Shown: positions 1-6,291 of the stretch, one piece after another | Position numbering within the stretch: position 1 is the stretch's first letter | Layout: every line of letters starts with the position of its first letter | Made by a program: the position numbers and the translations under genes | The notes under the pieces: generated by a model | Seen by the model: the letters and a program-made list of their open reading frames with translations, nothing else | Told to the model about the DNA's origin: nothing | The model's database searches: none | Assembly: GCA_023230505.1 (NCBI GenBank) | Contig: JALNXF010000013.1 | Coordinates: 1-15,003 of the forward strand | Direction of reading: 5' to 3' | DNA from: Candidatus Altimarinota bacterium | GTDB taxonomy: Bacteria > Patescibacteriota > Gracilibacteria > BD1-5 > UBA2023 | Length of the DNA: 15,003 nt

Positions 1-67
1 TTTGTTACATTTCAAATTAAAATAACTTTGTTAACAGTTCTCATAAAAATTATATTAAAGTAATAAA

Positions 68-355
68 TTAATCTTCTAATTTAATAAAAATATGTCTCCA
101 AATATCTTTTTTGATATTAAATAGTTTTGTAAGATCAAAAAATGATTTTCAATCAGATTCTATACTATATAATATATAATGACCTGTACTAGAATTTCTA
201 ATTTTGTAAGCAAGATCTTTTACTCACCAGTCGTCTTCCTGAGTAACTTTTACTCAAGCTTGTTTTAATTCCTTTTTAATTTCAGAAATTAAACTATTTT
301 TATCGTCCTCCTGCAATTCAGGATTTAAGATAAACATTAATTCATATTTTTTCAT
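68..355 (-). CDS. rpsF: 30S ribosomal protein S6
   Basis: Ribosomal protein S6, which binds the central domain of 16S rRNA together with S18. The 95-residue product starts MKKYELMFILNPEL, the first beta strand of the S6 ferredoxin-like fold. It also has the family block W-G-V-K-D-L-A-Y-K-I near residue 43, then the H-Y-I-L-Y strand, and ends in FIKLED. Length is normal. Three of its four glycines are TGA, including the Gly after the conserved Trp, so the gene looks broken under the standard code. It stands alone, without the usual ssb and rpsR neighbours, divergent from the pilus ATPase gene. No Shine-Dalgarno is visible before the ATG. The family call is secure; partners and RNA contacts are taken from family knowledge. 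Confidence 0.93.
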
Positions 356-374
356 AATATCTATGGATTAATAT

Positions 375-396
375 CTTTAGGCTATTTTACCTAAAG
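375..396 (-). promoter_or_regulatory. Hairpin in the rpsF leader
   Basis: CTTTAGG (375-381) and CCTAAAG (390-396) form a 7-bp stem with an 8-base loop, inside the predicted 5' leader about 20 bases before the rpsF start. No T-run follows it on the minus strand, so it is not a normal terminator. Some bacteria control rpsF through an S6:S18-binding leader, but the CCG bulge typical of that motif is not seen. A regulatory role is only a guess. Confidence 0.3.
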
Positions 397-438
397 AAGA
401 TATAAAATAAAATGAACTCTTTTTCAAGTTCGTAAGAG

Positions 439-466
439 ATTATAAATTTTTTTATATAAAATGCAA
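439..466 (-). promoter_or_regulatory. rpsF promoter
   Basis: On the minus strand, TTGCAT (461-466) and TATAAT (439-444) are separated by 16 bases. This predicts a leader of about 75 bases before the rpsF ATG. The stretch AAAATTTGCATT around the -35 recurs in the hup promoter. Confidence 0.6.
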
Positions 467-476
467 ATTTTATTTT

Positions 477-505
477 TTGATTTATTTTTAATAATATGAT
501 ATTAT
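477..505 (+). promoter_or_regulatory. Promoter of the PilB-type ATPase gene
   Basis: TTGATT (477-482) and TATTAT (500-505) are 17 bases apart. Transcription would start near 512, leaving only about 15 bases of untranslated leader before the ATG at 527. Confidence 0.45.
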
Positions 506-526
506 GAATTTGTTAATATAAAATAT

Positions 527-1831
527 ATGGATTTAAAAAATATATTTAAGAATCAAGATAAAAAAGAAGATACAAATAACTCAGCTTTAAATGAGCTATT
601 TTGAGGTGAAAATTCAATTTGAAATGAAATTAAAACTGAAAATAAAATTTTAGAAAAGGATTTTGATGTAGAGGAAATATTTCAGGACGCACTCTCAAGA
701 TGAGCGAGTGACATTCATATAGAGCCAGATGAGACAAATTTAAATATTAGATTTAGAGTTGATGGAACTTTGGTGAATTATAAGACACTGGATGAGAGTT
801 ATAAATCATCTCTAATAGCTAGAATAAAAGTACTTGGATGACTTAAAATAGACGAAAGGAGACTTCCTCAGGATGGTAAGGCAAGTTTTAATGAGAAAAA
901 AACTAATACTTCAATAGATTTAAGAATAAATGTAATTCCAACTATTTATTGAGAAAAAATCGCAATAAGACTTTTGAAAAAAGAAAATGAGTGGGTGGAT
1001 TTAAGAACTATTTGAATTCTTCCAATGAATATGGTGAGAATTAAAAAACATTTAGCTGATAATTTTGGACTTTGTCTTGTTGTAGGGCCAACTTGATCTG
1101 GTAAATCAACAACGCTTTATGCGATGCTTTCTACATTTGATACAGTTGATAAAAATATTTCGACTCTCGAAGATCCAGTAGAATACAGAATAAAATGAGT
1201 AAATCACACTCAAATAAATCCAGCAATTAATTTTAATTTTGCAGATGGATTAAGAAGTTTACTTCGTCAAGATCCAGATATTATAATGGTATGAGAAATA
1301 AGAGACTCAGAAACCGCAAAATTATCAGTAGAAGCATCTATTACAGGTCATATTGTATTTTCTACAATTCATGCAAACTCTTCAGTTTCAACTATTCAAA
1401 GACTAGTAAATCTCTGAATAGACCCACTTTTAATTGTATCAAGTCTTAGAATGATAATTTCCCAAAGACTCGCAAGAAAACTTTGTCCACATTGTAAAAT
1501 AAAATACAAACCAGAAGAAATTGTAAAAGAAAAAGTTATTAAAAGAATTTGAAAATATATAAATCCAAATGAAGAACTATTTTTCTATAAAGTAAATGAG
1601 ACTGGGTGTGAAAAATGTAATCACAAATGATATAAATGAAGAACTTGAATTTATGAAATTCTTGAAATGACAGACGGATTAGAAAAATTAATTTTAGCTT
1701 GAGCCTCTAATACTCAGCTTGAAATTCAAGCAATTTGAGATGGAATGGTGAACATAAAAGATGATGCTCTACTTAAAGTTGCGCTTTGAGAGATAAGTTT
1801 AGAAGAGGTTTTCAATATTTTATGAAATTAG
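527..1831 (+). CDS. pilB: Type IV pilus / type II secretion assembly ATPase (PilB/GspE family)
   Basis: Hexameric cytoplasmic ATPase that drives pilin polymerisation at the inner face of the membrane. The 434-residue product has the N2 motif GASDIHIEP (59-67), Walker A GPTGSGKST (187-195), the acidic block DPDIIMVGEIRD (Walker B, 249-260), a His box [12 protein letters not shown], and a C-terminal zinc tetracysteine motif (C320, C323, C361, C364). The zinc motif favours PilB/GspE over the retraction ATPase PilT. The protein is shorter than usual because the N-terminal MshEN-type domain is missing; only about 55 Lys/Asn/Glu-rich residues precede N2. By hand count 18 of 30 glycines are TGA, including the first Gly of TGSGK and the Gly of the Walker B block. 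The stop is TAG. No pilin or platform gene is in the window, so the exact system is unknown. Confidence 0.88.
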
Positions 1832-1841
1832 CCTCCACCGT

Positions 1842-1866
1842 GTCATCCTAAACCTGTCGAAGGATT
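1842..1866. repeat. Dispersed GTCATCCT...AGGAT intergenic hairpin
   Basis: GTCATCCT...GTCGAAGGAT lies eleven bases after the ATPase stop. ATCCT and AGGAT can pair, and a T-run follows, so it may also terminate pilB transcription. The word resembles an intergenic repeat (GTCATCCTGAGC..GTCGAAGGATC) known from many unrelated bacteria; this copy looks decayed. Confidence 0.5.
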
Positions 1867-1926
1867 TTTTAAAAAAAATTGCAATAAAATAAATAATATG
1901 ATAAACTATACTTACAAAATCAAAAA

Positions 1927-1954
1927 TTGCTCTTTTAAAAAAAATAAATATACT
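1927..1954 (+). promoter_or_regulatory. Promoter with flanking inverted repeat
   Basis: TTGCTC (1927-1932) and TATACT (1949-1954) are 16 bases apart, about 27 bases before the next ATG. ACTTACAAAA (1910-1919) and TTTTGTAAGT (1954-1963) form a perfect 10-bp inverted repeat around this promoter, with the right arm over the likely transcription start. This geometry suits an operator. Confidence 0.45.
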
Positions 1955-1981
1955 TTTGTAAGTAATAATTAAAAAATAAAT

Positions 1982-2275
1982 ATGACTAATTCCCAATTAT
2001 TAAAACTTATAAAAGAATATAATATTTGTGAGCAGGATTCTATTGAAATAACGAGAATTTTTGAGGTAATGACTGATGACAGAAAAGTAGAAATCATAGA
2101 CGACTGGGAAAATATTGCACGTAGAATACAGGCAAGTCGTGAGCAACTCGAGAAAGAAAAGGAAATTCTACTAATTCAAGCAATCTCTGATATCGAAAAA
2201 GATTTAGAGGAATACAATAAAAATCAAGTAAAAAAGAAAACAAAAAAAGACATAGACATACTAAAAAATATTTAA
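1982..2275 (+). CDS. Small hypothetical protein, helical and glycine-free
   Basis: 97-residue protein of no family I recognise. It is highly charged and probably all alpha-helical. The part from about residue 45 to the end is Glu/Lys-rich with heptad-like spacing (QASREQLEKEKEILLIQ), suggesting a short coiled coil, and the tail is strongly basic (NQVKKKTKKDID). There is no signal peptide or membrane segment. It contains no glycine at all, so the recoded UGA is not tested here. It has its own likely promoter, lies 26 bases upstream of another small gene, and probably forms a two-gene unit with it. No Shine-Dalgarno precedes the ATG. The reading frame is well supported by length and context; function is unknown. 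Confidence 0.7.
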   Translation: MTNSQLLKLIKEYNICEQDSIEITRIFEVMTDDRKVEIIDDWENIARRIQASREQLEKEKEILLIQAISDIEKDLEEYNKNQVKKKTKKDIDILKNI

Positions 2276-2301
2276 AATTTATTATTTAAACAAAAACAAA
2301 T

Positions 2302-2589
2302 ATGAACGCAAGTCTAGAAAGAGATTCTCAAATTTTCTGAGAACAACCAGATACAGTAAAATTAAGTCCAGAAATAGATGAGTTATCTAAAAAATTCTGA
2401 ATAAGAGTAGAGAGATTAACTCAAAGAGTTTTAAGTCCAACTGAAAGAGCAATAATTGATAAGAATTTATTGGCATTAGAACTAAATACAATGAGAGCAG
2501 AATGAGAACATAGAAAAAGAATTCATAATATTCTCGAATGATATCATAATCCAGAAAAATATATGCAGCAAGAAAAGCTTGCGGCCTAA
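2302..2589 (+). CDS. Small hypothetical protein
   Basis: 95-residue product, MNASLERDSQIFGEQ to MQQEKLAA, readable only with TGA as Gly (four TGA codons, no other glycine codon). It is hydrophilic and rich in Glu, Arg and Leu. Helices are likely between residues 24 and 75 (ELSKKFGIRVERLTQRV, then a LALELNTMRAEGEHRKRI segment). There is no signal or membrane segment and no family I know. It starts 26 bases after the previous small gene and is followed at once by a strong terminator, so the two are probably co-transcribed. The intact frame, the ATG and the terminator directly after the stop support it as a real gene. Confidence 0.65.
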
Positions 2590-2600
2590 AGCTTTGACCG

Positions 2601-2634
2601 AAAAAATCGCTTCTGAGTTCAGAAGCGATTTTTT
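2601..2634. terminator. Bidirectional terminator between convergent genes
   Basis: A perfect 16-bp stem (2601-2616 against 2619-2634, core TCGCTTCTGA/TCAGAAGCGA) with A-runs on the left and T-runs on the right. It lies between the small plus-strand gene and the minus-strand rpmG and can serve both. Confidence 0.85.
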
Positions 2635-2662
2635 TATATTCTAAAAAATATTAGAAAAAATT

Positions 2663-2839
2663 CTAGTGCTTAGTTTCTTTTAATTTGAAAATAACATGTT
2701 TTCTAAGTTTTTTGTCATATTTTCTTAGTTCAAGTTTTTCTCCTGCTGCAAAATTTTTCTTTTGCACATTTGTAATATATCCCATTATTTTACTTTCTGT
2801 AGATAAGCAAGACATATATGTTCTCTTTCCTTTTGCCAT
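2663..2839 (-). CDS. rpmG: 50S ribosomal protein L33
   Basis: 58-residue L33, a small protein of the large subunit near the E site. It begins MAKGKRTYMSCLSTES and carries the family block KLELRKYDKKLRKHVIFK towards the C terminus. Only one Cys is present, so this is the zinc-free form rather than the four-Cys ribbon form. All three glycines are GGA, with no TGA. The stop is TAG. It is divergent from obg, with overlapping promoter regions, and convergent with the small-gene unit to its left. The middle segment (IMGYITNVQKKNFAAG) differs from common L33 proteins, but the C-terminal half is diagnostic. Confidence 0.85.
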   Translation of the reverse strand: MAKGKRTYMSCLSTESKIMGYITNVQKKNFAAGEKLELRKYDKKLRKHVIFKLKETKH

Positions 2840-2884
2840 AATTATTGATTTACGAATAAATTTTTTGATTTAAAAAGTGGAGTA

Positions 2885-2911
2885 ATTATATGAATTTTTT
2901 TATTTTTACAA
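2885..2911 (-). promoter_or_regulatory. rpmG promoter
   Basis: On the minus strand TTGTAA (2906-2911) and TATAAT (2885-2890) are 15 bases apart, or 16 if TTTGTA is the -35. The leader would be about 40 bases. Confidence 0.45.
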
Positions 2912-2918
2912 ATCTTTT

Positions 2919-2945
2919 TTGAAAATTCATCTTTTTCTATATACT
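2919..2945 (+). promoter_or_regulatory. obg promoter with inverted repeat
   Basis: TTGAAA (2919-2924) and TATACT (2940-2945) are 15 bases apart, or 16 from TTTGAA. ATGAATTTT (2890-2898) and AAAATTCAT (2922-2930) are a perfect 9-bp inverted repeat. It touches both the rpmG and the obg promoter elements, so a single bound protein could affect both directions. Confidence 0.4.
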
Positions 2946-2979
2946 AAAGAAAAATTTGTATTATTAATTGAAAAAACTA

Positions 2980-4329
2980 ATGTTTATTGATGAAGTAAAA
3001 GTGAAGTTCATAGCCTGAAAGTGATGAGACGGAATTGTTTCATGGAGAAGGGAAAAATATATTCCAAAATGATGACCGTATGGCGGAAATTGAGGAAAAT
3101 GAGGTGATATTATTTTGCAAGCAGATGCAAATTTAAATACACTGAGTGAATTCAGACATAAAAAAGTAATTAGATCTGCCATTTGAATAAGCTGAGATAC
3201 TCAAGAGATGACAGGAGCATGATGAAAAGATCTTATTATAAATGTGCCGGTTTGAACTCTAGTGAGAGATCCGGAAACTCAAAGAATTATTTATGATTTA
3301 AAAGAAAACTGAGACCAGTATCTTATGTGTAGATGATGAAAATGAGGTTTTTGAAATTCTCACTTTGTATCTTCAACAAGACAAGCTCCAGATTTTGCTG
3401 AACTTTGAGATGTTTGAGAAGAAAAAGAAGTAATTCTAGAATTAAAACTTGTGGCTGATATTTGAATAATATGACTTCCAAATGCTGGAAAATCAACTCT
3501 AATTAAAACTATTACTAATGTTAAACCAAAAATTGCAGACTATCCATTTACAACTATTATTCCAAATTTATGAGTAATGGAGTGGAAATGAAAAAATTTA
3601 GTACTAGAAGATGTACCAGGTCTTATTAAATGAGCGAGCGATGGAAAATGACTTGGTCACACTTTCTTAAAACATATCGAGAGAACAACAGTTATTTTGC
3701 ATTTACTTGACTTACAAGAATTAGATAAAATAGTCCAAAACTATAAAGATATAAGATGAGAATTAAAAAGCTTTTCTAAAGAATTAGCCAAAAAAGAAGA
3801 AATAGTAGTTTTTTCTAAAGCAGATTTATTTGATAAGGAAATGATTGATTATATTAAAAAAGAATTCAAAAAAATTACAAAAGTTAAAAAAATATTTGTA
3901 ATTTCTGCTCCTAGCAATTTGTGAATCGAAGAATTAAAAGATTTTTTAATAGACAATTATGCCGTAGATACGCCAAAAGAAAAGACAGAAATTAAAAAAG
4001 ATTTAAAAATATATGATTTGAAAGAAATTAGTGAAAGATTTAAAATAATTGATAAGTGAAATTTGGAATTTGAGGTATTGTGAGAAAGAATTGAGCAAAT
4101 TGTAAGAATGACAGATATGTCAAATTATGAAGCAACAATGAGGGTTTATGATGTACTCGATAAAATGTGAATTCTAAGAAAAGTAAATTCAATTATTAGA
4201 ACAAAATATGCTCTAGAATTGGAAAATTATTTATTTGAAAATGATAAAGAGGTTGAGATGATGCCAAAAATAACTATATCAGGAAGAGTATTTTTACTTG
4301 ATAAAATATTTTTAGGAAATAATAATTAA
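2980..4329 (+). CDS. obg: Obg family GTPase (50S ribosome assembly)
   Basis: Conserved GTPase that checks late 50S assembly and links it to growth state. The 449-residue product has all three Obg parts. The N-terminal Gly-rich Obg fold (about 1-157) holds [20 protein letters not shown], in which many glycines are TGA. The G domain has G1 GLPNAGKST (165-173), G2 [13 protein letters not shown]3 DVPG (211-214), G4 SKAD (279-282; NKxD or TKxD is usual) and G5 SAP (309-311). The C-terminal OCT domain (about 365-449) contains [15 protein letters not shown]. Length is typical. It is not beside rplU-rpmA as in many bacteria; rplU is about 7 kb away here. Its stop overlaps the stop of the convergent GHKL gene by four bases. 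No Shine-Dalgarno is present. Confidence 0.95.
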
Positions 4330-4865
4330 CTAGTTGCAGTTAGGTCTATTTTTTTAGTAACTCACACTATTAATCATCATTCTGGTCTATCCTTGAAATA
4401 AATATCATCTACGATATTATTAATTAATTGAAATAATCATCTTCATCTTTTGCCTAAAAATCCTTCAAATCATTCAATTTCTTTTTGTTGTTTAATTTCT
4501 AACATTTGAACACTTGTTTTAGCTCAAACTCATCTTCCAGTATCAGCTACTTCTATATTAATATATAAAAAATTATCTTTTACAAGAAATTTAAGTATAA
4601 ATAAATTTTTATCAAGAGGTGAACTTCCATGTTCAATTGAATTATTCATTAATTCATCTGAAAGTAAAGAAAATCTTCACTTCCGTGGGCCATTAATATT
4701 GATTTTATCAAAAAAATAAGAAATTAATAATCTAATCATTTTTGATTGATTATAATCAGCTTTGAAAGAAATTGATATTTCAAAATTAGTAAAATCGACT
4801 ATATTTTTATCCACAAAATCTATGAGATCTTGGTATTCTATGTTTGAAATATCAAAATTTAGCAT
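4326..4865 (-). CDS. GHKL ATPase domain protein, anti-sigma factor / RsbW-like
   Basis: 179-residue single-domain protein of the histidine-kinase-like ATPase superfamily, closest in layout to serine kinases of the RsbW/SpoIIAB type that bind sigma factors. The N box is DELMNNSIEHG (70-80) with the Mg-binding Asn; the G1 box is ADTGRGVG near residues 107-113; the G2 box is GKRGRGLFQL. There is no sensor, transmembrane or dimerisation/phosphoacceptor domain, so it is not a full sensor kinase. Nine in-frame TGA codons, all after residue 62, hide most of the gene under the standard code; some fall in the G1 and G2 boxes. It has a clear promoter just downstream of the hup terminator. No anti-anti-sigma partner is in the window. 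The superfamily is fairly certain; the target is unknown. Confidence 0.75.
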
Positions 4866-4895
4866 TTTATAGCTATAAATATTAAAATATATTTA

Positions 4896-4924
4896 ATTAT
4901 ATCAAATATTCCTAGAAAAGTCAA
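4896..4924 (-). promoter_or_regulatory. Promoter of the GHKL ATPase gene
   Basis: On the minus strand TTGACT (4919-4924) and TATAAT (4896-4901) are exactly 17 bases apart, about 30 bases before the ATG. It begins right after the hup terminator, so the gene has its own start. Confidence 0.65.
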
Positions 4925-4925
4925 A

Positions 4926-4959
4926 AAAAACACTACAATTATTCAATTGTAGTGTTTTT
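4926..4959 (-). terminator. hup terminator
   Basis: A perfect 15-bp stem (4926-4940 and 4945-4959, core CACTACAATT) with a 4-base loop and flanking A/T runs, 18 bases after the hup stop in the direction of hup transcription. Confidence 0.85.
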
Positions 4960-4976
4960 CTTTAAAAATTTTTAAA

Positions 4977-5249
4977 TTATCTAATAGATTCTTTAAAAGT
5001 TTTACCAGATCTAAATACTGGAGATTTCATAGCTGGGATTTTAATTTTTGCTCCAGTTCTTGGATTAACTCCTTGTCTTGCAGCTCTGTTTGATACTTTA
5101 AAAGCACCAAAACCAGTAATATTAACTTCTCCACCTTTTTTTAACTCAGCAGTAACAACAGATATCATAGAGTTTAAAACTTTTGCTGTAGCATCTTGAC
5201 TAAGACTTGCCTTAGTAGCTATAGCTTTAATTAAATCTTGTTTCTTCAT
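4977..5249 (-). CDS. hup: DNA-binding protein HU
   Basis: 90-residue histone-like protein of the HU/IHF family, which bends and compacts DNA as a dimer. The sequence MKKQDLIKAIATKASLSQ, GFGAFKVSNRAARQGVNPRTG and AMKSPVFRSGKTFKESIR covers the whole fold. It includes the basic beta arm with the intercalating Pro in VNP, and the length is standard. All seven glycines use GGT or GGA and none uses TGA, in contrast to its neighbours. This may reflect high expression. It has its own strong promoter and terminator, so it is a one-gene unit. HU rather than IHF is favoured by the arm sequence and the lone gene. Confidence 0.96.
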   Translation of the reverse strand: MKKQDLIKAIATKASLSQDATAKVLNSMISVVTAELKKGGEVNITGFGAFKVSNRAARQGVNPRTGAKIKIPAMKSPVFRSGKTFKESIR

Positions 5250-5286
5250 AAATTATATTAATTATAAAAATAAATTTACACCCCCA

Positions 5287-5313
5287 ATTATAACAAAAAA
5301 AAACATAATGCAA
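5287..5313 (-). promoter_or_regulatory. hup promoter
   Basis: On the minus strand TTGCAT (5308-5313) and TATAAT (5287-5292) are 15 bases apart with a T-rich spacer. A run of five G (5281-5285) follows, near the expected transcription start. The word AAAATTTGCATT is shared with the rpsF promoter. Confidence 0.6.
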
Positions 5314-5372
5314 ATTTTTTTTATATTTTTTAGCATTGACAAATGATTTTATCATTATTAATAACAAGTTAA

Positions 5373-5429
5373 ATAGCTTAAATAAGCCAAATAACATATT
5401 TTTTTAAAATATAGCTTAAATAAGGCAAA
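5373..5429 (+). repeat. Two copies of an ATAGCTTAAATAAG motif
   Basis: ATAGCTTAAATAAGCCAAA (5373-5391) and ATAGCTTAAATAAGGCAAA (5411-5429) differ by one base and start 38 bases apart. The core GCTTA-AA-TAAGC of the first copy is an inverted repeat, as expected for a dimeric regulator. Related copies occur at 11853-11871 and 12062-12080. Confidence 0.6.
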
Positions 5430-5472
5430 AACCTTAAAAAATAGAAAATTTTGACAAAAAATAGCATTAAAT

Positions 5473-5505
5473 AATACTAAAAAATAATATTAATTTTTTA
5501 GTATT
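5473..5505. repeat. 13-bp inverted repeat upstream of tRNA-Asn
   Basis: AATACTAAAAAAT (5473-5485) and ATTTTTTAGTATT (5493-5505) pair perfectly around a 7-base loop. It lies between the middle and the last TTGACA boxes and could act as a weak terminator or attenuator for the upstream promoter. All but one pair in each arm is A-T, so stability is modest. Confidence 0.4.
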
Positions 5506-5526
5506 TTATAAAAATATTAAAAAATT

Positions 5527-5554
5527 TTGACAATAAGTATTTTTTTTATAATAT
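5527..5554 (+). promoter_or_regulatory. tRNA-Asn / rplS promoter
   Basis: A consensus TTGACA (5527-5532) is followed by overlapping -10 candidates TATAAT (5547-5552, 14-base spacer) and TAATAT (5549-5554, 16-base spacer). The tRNA begins about 60 bases on. Confidence 0.55.
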
Positions 5555-5619
5555 ATGCGCACTAATTTTTTAGGAGTTTGTTTTTTGTTTTTGTTAAATT
5601 TTTAATAAAAACTATATAT

Positions 5620-5694
5620 TCCTCGATAGCTCAGTGGTAGAGCAGTTGGCTGTTAACCAATTGGTCGTAGGTTCGAATCCTACTCGGGGAGCCA
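5620..5694 (+). tRNA. tRNA-Asn (GTT)
   Basis: 75 bases that fold as a full cloverleaf. The acceptor TCCTCGA pairs with TCGGGGA, followed by G and an encoded CCA. The D arm is AGCTCAGTGGTAGAGC, the anticodon loop CTGTTAA has GTT at 5652-5654, and the T loop is GGTTCGAATCC. It lies 45 bases upstream of rplS with no terminator between them, so the two may share a transcript that is processed to free the tRNA. Confidence 0.97.
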
Positions 5695-5739
5695 TAAAAA
5701 ACCTAAAAGATGATTTATAATTTGTAACTTAAAATTAAG

Positions 5740-6093
5740 ATGGATGCAAAATTAATAAATGAAATTCAAAGCGAATTCATTAAAAATGAAATGCCACAAG
5801 TTAGAACTTGAATGGAAGTAGAGGTTTCTCAAACAATTAAAGAATGAGGAAAAGAAAGAACTCAAAAATTTAGAGGGTTAGTTATTAAAACTAAATGAAA
5901 ATCTCCTTTGGAAAAAACAATAACTGTTAGAAAAACTACAGATTGATTTTCAATTGAAAAAATTATTCCTGTTCATGCTGCTACTACTTCAAAAATTGAA
6001 GTATTAAGACAATTTAAAGTTAGAAGATCTAATATTAACTTTATTAAAAAGTTAAGTGGAAAAGCTGCAAGACTTAAGGAAGTAAAAAAATAA
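5740..6093 (+). CDS. rplS: 50S ribosomal protein L19
   Basis: 117-residue L19, which sits at the 30S-50S interface. It follows the family pattern: an N-terminal helix, VRTGMEVEVSQTIKEGGKERTQKFRGLVI (split by TGA glycines), TVRKTTDGFSIEKIIPVHA, then IEVLRQFKVRRSNINFIKKLSGKAARLKE. Four of its seven glycines are TGA, including the conserved Gly of KEGGKER and of TDGF. Length is typical. The usual operon partners rpsP, rimM and trmD are absent; instead tRNA-Asn precedes it, and a terminator follows 21 bases after the stop. No Shine-Dalgarno is visible. Confidence 0.95.
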
Positions 6094-6114
6094 AAAATAT
6101 ATTAAAATAAAAAT

Positions 6115-6147
6115 AAATCTCTTAGAAAAATATAAGAGATTTTTTTA
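6115..6147 (+). terminator. rplS terminator
   Basis: The stem AAATCTCTTA (6115-6124) and TAAGAGATTT (6133-6142), with an 8-base loop, runs into a T-tract to 6147. Confidence 0.75.
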
Positions 6148-6193
6148 ATTTTAGCGACCAAATAAAACCTACTGAAGAAAGTGTACAAAAAAG

Positions 6194-6202
6194 TTATACA
6201 GA
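6194..6202 (+). promoter_or_regulatory. Possible DnaA box
   Basis: TTATACAGA differs from the consensus TTATNCACA at one position and lies about 90 bases before dnaA. A poorer reverse match (TGTGTAAAT) begins at 6257. One near match in AT-rich DNA is weak support for dnaA autoregulation or an origin. Confidence 0.2.
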
Positions 6203-6228
6203 AGCCATTGTCAAATGTTTTTTTTATT

Positions 6229-6256
6229 TTGACATTAGAAAAAAAATGATTAAAAA
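6229..6256 (+). promoter_or_regulatory. Putative dnaA promoter
   Basis: TTGACA (6229-6234) is followed 16 bases later by TAAAAA (6251-6256), with a TG at 6247-6248 as in extended -10 sites. The -10 is a weak match. TGTCAAA (6209-6215) and TTTGACA (6228-6234) form an inverted repeat over the -35. Confidence 0.35.
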
Positions 6257-6291
6257 TGTGTAAATTTTTATAACTAATGGTTAAAAAATAA

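Larger units (their letters stand above)
5314..5619. other. Gene-free regulatory stretch between hup and tRNA-Asn
   Basis: About 300 very AT-rich bases without a credible gene. They hold three TTGACA boxes in the plus direction (5336-5341, 5451-5456, 5527-5532), two copies of the ATAGCTTAAATAAG motif, and a 13-bp inverted repeat at 5473-5505. The middle TTGACA has TAATAC 15 bases on (5472-5477). The layout suggests tandem promoters feeding tRNA-Asn and rplS. Confidence 0.5.

Noticed and set aside
4807..4815. Exact DnaA box TTATCCACA
   Set aside because: A single copy inside the GHKL coding sequence (codons for VDKN), with no cluster nearby; probably chance.
4677..4865. A separate 62-residue protein on the minus strand
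   Set aside because: It is just the start of the GHKL gene, cut at the first TGA; reading on gives the full N, G1 and G2 boxes.
5555..5605. 16-residue leader peptide before tRNA-Asn, with an internal AGGAG
   Set aside because: The ATG lies at or before the predicted transcription start, and no control element follows.
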